From: Quillaja saponaria
Taxonomy: Eukaryota; Streptophyta; Magnoliopsida; Fabales; Quillajaceae
Length of the DNA: 64,000 nt
Direction: 5' to 3'
Assembly: GCA_029379385.1 (NCBI GenBank)
Contig: CM055606.1
Coordinates: forward strand, 20,912,948-20,976,947
The notes under the pieces were generated by a model that was not told the DNA's origin, searched no databases, and worked only from the letters and a program-made list of their open reading frames with translations. Of the stretch, positions 61,351-64,000 are shown piece by piece; position 1 is the first letter of the stretch; each line of letters opens with the position of its first letter. Position numbers and translations under genes: made by a program.

Positions 61351-62670
61351 CTAAACACTTGGAGAGGGTGGGTGAACCCTACTCGAGGGCCTGCTACACC
61401 TAACTGGTGTTTATGGGCCCACCTAGTCCCATCTTGGCCTAAGTTGGGAGCTGGGTCGGCTTCTAAACACTTGGCGAGGGTGGGTGAACTCTGGTCGACA
61501 ACCTTCTACACCTAATTGGTATGGATAGGCCAACCTCGTCCCCATCCTGGCTAAAGTTGGGAGTTGGGTTGGCTTCTAAACCCTTGGGGAGTGTGTGTGA
61601 ACCCTACTCGAGGGCCTGCTACACCTAACTGGTGTGGATGGGCCAACCTCGTCCTCATCTTGGCTTAAGTTGGGAGTTGGTTCGGCTTCTAAACACTTGC
61701 ACAGTGTGTGTGAACTCTTGTCGAGGACCTTCTAAACCTAATTGGTATGGATAGGCCAACCTCGTCCCCATCCTGGCTAAAGTTAGGTGCTTGGTCGGCT
61801 TCTAAACCCTTATAGAGTGTGGGTGAACCCTTTTCAATGCCCTGCTACACCTAACTTGTGTGTATGGGCCAACCTCGTCCCATATTGGCTTAACTTGGGA
61901 GCTGGGTAGGGTTCTAAACACTTGGATAGTGTGGGTGAACCCTACTCGAGGGCCTGCTACACCTAACTGGTGTGGATGGGCCAACCTCGTTCCTATCCTG
62001 ACTTAAGTTCTGTGCTGGGTTGGCTTCTAAACCTTTTGAGAGTTTGGTGAACTCTAGTCGGTGCCTTCCTACACCTAACTGGTGTGTTTGGGCAAGCTCC
62101 GTCCCCATCTTCACTTAAGTTGGGTGTTGGGTTGGCTTCTAAACCATTGAAGAATATAGGTGAACCCTACTCGGTGTCTTGCTACACCTAACTGGTGTGT
62201 TTAGTGTAACCTCGTCCCCTTCTTGGATCCAGTTGGGTGCTGGGTTGGCTTCTAAGCCCTAGGACAGTCTAGGTGAACCCTGTTCGGTCCCTTTCTACAC
62301 CTAACTAGTGTGTTTGGGCCAACCTCGTCCTCATCTTGAATGCTGTTGGGTGCTGGGTTGGCTTCTAAGCCCTAGGAGAGTCTAGGTGAACCCTATTCGG
62401 TCCCTTTCTACACCTAACTAGTGTGTTTGGGCCAACCTTGTCCCCATCTTCACTGAAGTTGGGAGCTGGGTTAGGTTGTAAAGCCTTGGAGAGTCTGGAT
62501 GAACATTATTTGGTGCCATGCTACACCTAACTTGTGTGTTTGGCCAACCTCGTCCCTATCTTTATCAAAGTTGGGAGTTGGGTTATAGTGGTGGGGTTGT
62601 AGTCTAATCTAAGCCCTTTGAGGATATGGGTGAACCTTACTCGGTCTCTTGCTACACCTAACTTGTCTTG
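61351..62670. repeat. Satellite with 112-113 bp monomer, about 12 copies
   Basis: The marker CTTCTAAAC falls near 61351, 61463, 61576, 61689, 61802, 61914, 62027, 62139, 62252, 62365 and 62478, a steady 112-113 bp, and once more near 62608. Other fixed parts are GTGAACCCTACTCG, CTACACCTAACTGGTGTG and GGCCAACCTCGTCC. Divergence between monomers looks like 10-25%. GC content is clearly higher than in the rest of the window. Confidence 0.93.
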
Positions 62671-62679
62671 GGGTTAGAG

Positions 62680-64000
62680 GTGAGGTTATTGTTCACACAA
62701 GGCCAATCTAAGGCTCGGGTAAACCATAGCCTGGCCTAGTAAAGCCCAAGCCTAGCCCGGTAAAATCATTGTTGGGCCTGGGCCCATAAAGGGGGTTACT
62801 GTTCACACAAGGCCAATCTAAGGCTCGGGTAAACCATAGCTTGGCCTGGTAAAACCCAAGCCTAGCCCGGTAAAACCATTGATGGGCCTGGGCCCATAAA
62901 GGGGCTTACTGTTCACACAAGGCCCATCTAAGGCCTGAGAAAACCATATCCCGGCCCGGTAAAACCATTGTTTGGCTTCGGCCCAAAAAGGGGTAACTGT
63001 TCACATAAGGCCCATCTAAGGCCTGGGAAAACCCGTGCTAGACCCTGGTAAAACCATTATTGGGCCTGGGCCCATTAAGGGCATTACTGTTCACACAAGG
63101 TCCATCTAAGGCCCAGGTATAACATAGCCTGGCCCAGTAAAACCCGAGCTAGACCTAATAAAACTATTGTTGGGCTTGGGCCCATAAAGGGGTTACTGTT
63201 CACACAAGGCCCATCTATGGCCCTGGCATACCATAGCCCGGCCCGGTAAAACCCGAGCCAGACCCAATAAAACTATTGTTGGGCCTGGGCCCATAAAAGG
63301 GGTTACTGTTCACACAAGGCCCATCTAAGGCCCGGGCATACCATAGCCCGGCCCGGTAAAACCCGAGCCAGACCCAAAAAAACTATTGTTGGGCCTAGGC
63401 CCATAAAGGGGATTACTATTCACACAATGCCTCATCTAAGGCCCGGGCATACCATTGCCCGGTCCGATAAAACCCGAGCCAGACCCAATAAAACTATTGT
63501 TGGGCCTGGGCCCATTAATGGGGTTACTGTTCACACAAGGCCCATCTAAGGCCCAGTTTAATCCTATCTCGGCCCTGTAAAACCCAAGCCCGGCCCAGCA
63601 AATCCTTAGATGGGCCTGGGTCCAACAAGGGGTTACTATTCACAGAAAGGCCCATGTAAGGCCCGGGCATACCATAGCTCGGCCCGGTAAAGCAATTGTT
63701 GGGCCCGGGCCCATAAAAAAAGGGTCACTGTTCACACAAGGCCCATCTAAGGCCCGGGCATACTATATCCTGGCTCGGTAAAATCATTGTTGGGCCTGGG
63801 CCCATTAATGGGGTTACTGTTCACACAAGGCCCATCTAAGGCCCAGTTTAATCCTATCTCGGCCCGGTCAAACCCAAGCCCGGCCCAGCAAATCCCTAGA
63901 TGGGCCTGGGTCCAACAAGGGGTTACTATTCACAGAAAGGCCCATGTAAGGCCCGGGCATACTAAAGTCCGGCCCGGTAAAGCAATTGTTAGGGCCCGGG
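62680..64000. repeat. GC-rich satellite with 110/89 bp monomers and a higher-order repeat
   Basis: TTACTGTTCACACAAGG marks monomer starts; GTTCACA (or ATTCACA) falls at about 62691, 62801, 62911, 62999, 63089, 63198, 63308, 63418, 63529, 63638, 63730, 63819 and 63928. Spacings are either about 110 or about 89; the short type lacks one internal copy of the CCGGTAAAACCC block. From 63529 the pattern 109-92-89 begins to repeat at 63819, a 290 bp higher-order unit. Monomers are rich in GGCCCGGGC and GGGCCTGGGCCC. The array continues past the window edge. Confidence 0.92.

Noticed and set aside
61171..61515. ORF with VRVRVR and LGLGLG runs
   Set aside because: Produced by the six-base TTAGGG period, which cannot contain a stop in these frames.
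57440..64000. CRISPR-like array
   Set aside because: Repeats are long and adjacent with no unique spacers of constant size, and the genome is eukaryotic; these are satellites.

Overview
The window looks like nuclear DNA of a flowering plant, probably a eudicot. It is AT-rich, its genes are split by GT-AG introns, and its proteins belong to plant families: phototropin, SKU5-similar/Bp10-type multicopper-oxidase-like proteins, Pur-alpha, a plant Ac45/VOA1-type membrane protein and AKR2. Between them lie typical plant transposons (hAT, MULE-like, tRNA-derived SINE, L1-type LINE, small LTR elements). The species cannot be named from the sequence. Gene models were built by joining exons at visible splice sites and comparing with remembered family sequences; no search was run.

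Layout. 0.86-1.34 kb, minus: first coding exon of a PHOT2-type phototropin; the rest of the gene is not seen. 2.2-4.7 kb: two long-TIR elements and a SINE. 5.3-7.2 kb (+) and 11.2-13.3 kb (-): two near-identical three-exon SKS/Bp10-type genes of 551 codons each, facing tail to tail across a 4 kb gap that holds a SINE and a hAT-type element. 14.6-15.2 kb: another hAT-type element. 18.1-21.7 kb, minus: complete five-exon Pur-alpha gene (292 aa).

22.3-57.4 kb is a nested duplication and decay zone. Two homologous blocks in the same orientation (A, 22.3-29.2 kb; B, 48.0-57.4 kb) each carry a copy of an Ac45/VOA1-like gene. Copy B is intact (8 exons, 317 aa). Copy A has lost exons 2-4 and has two 1-base deletions. 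Between the blocks lies a broken AKR2-like gene (minus, 30.1-46.1 kb). Its STI1 exon is present four times in a tandem array of 1.27 kb units, and its longest intron (10 kb) holds an L1-type LINE and a small LTR retrotransposon. A 0.2 kb inverted repeat brackets the 5' end of the array.

57.4-64.0 kb has no gene. It is made of nested AT-rich repeats, a 94 bp run of TTAGGG (not the usual plant TTTAGGG), a 113 bp GC-richer satellite (about 12 copies) and a second satellite of 110/89 bp monomers with an apparent 290 bp higher-order repeat at the right edge. This resembles subtelomeric or other heterochromatic satellite DNA.

The intact genes do not form a pathway; they are ordinary neighbours. 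The most unusual content is structural: two GC-type splice donors, the exon quadruplication, the A/B duplication with opposite decay of its parts, and the layered satellites. I found no CRISPR array, no tRNA or rRNA gene, and no evidence of a new defence or metabolic system.
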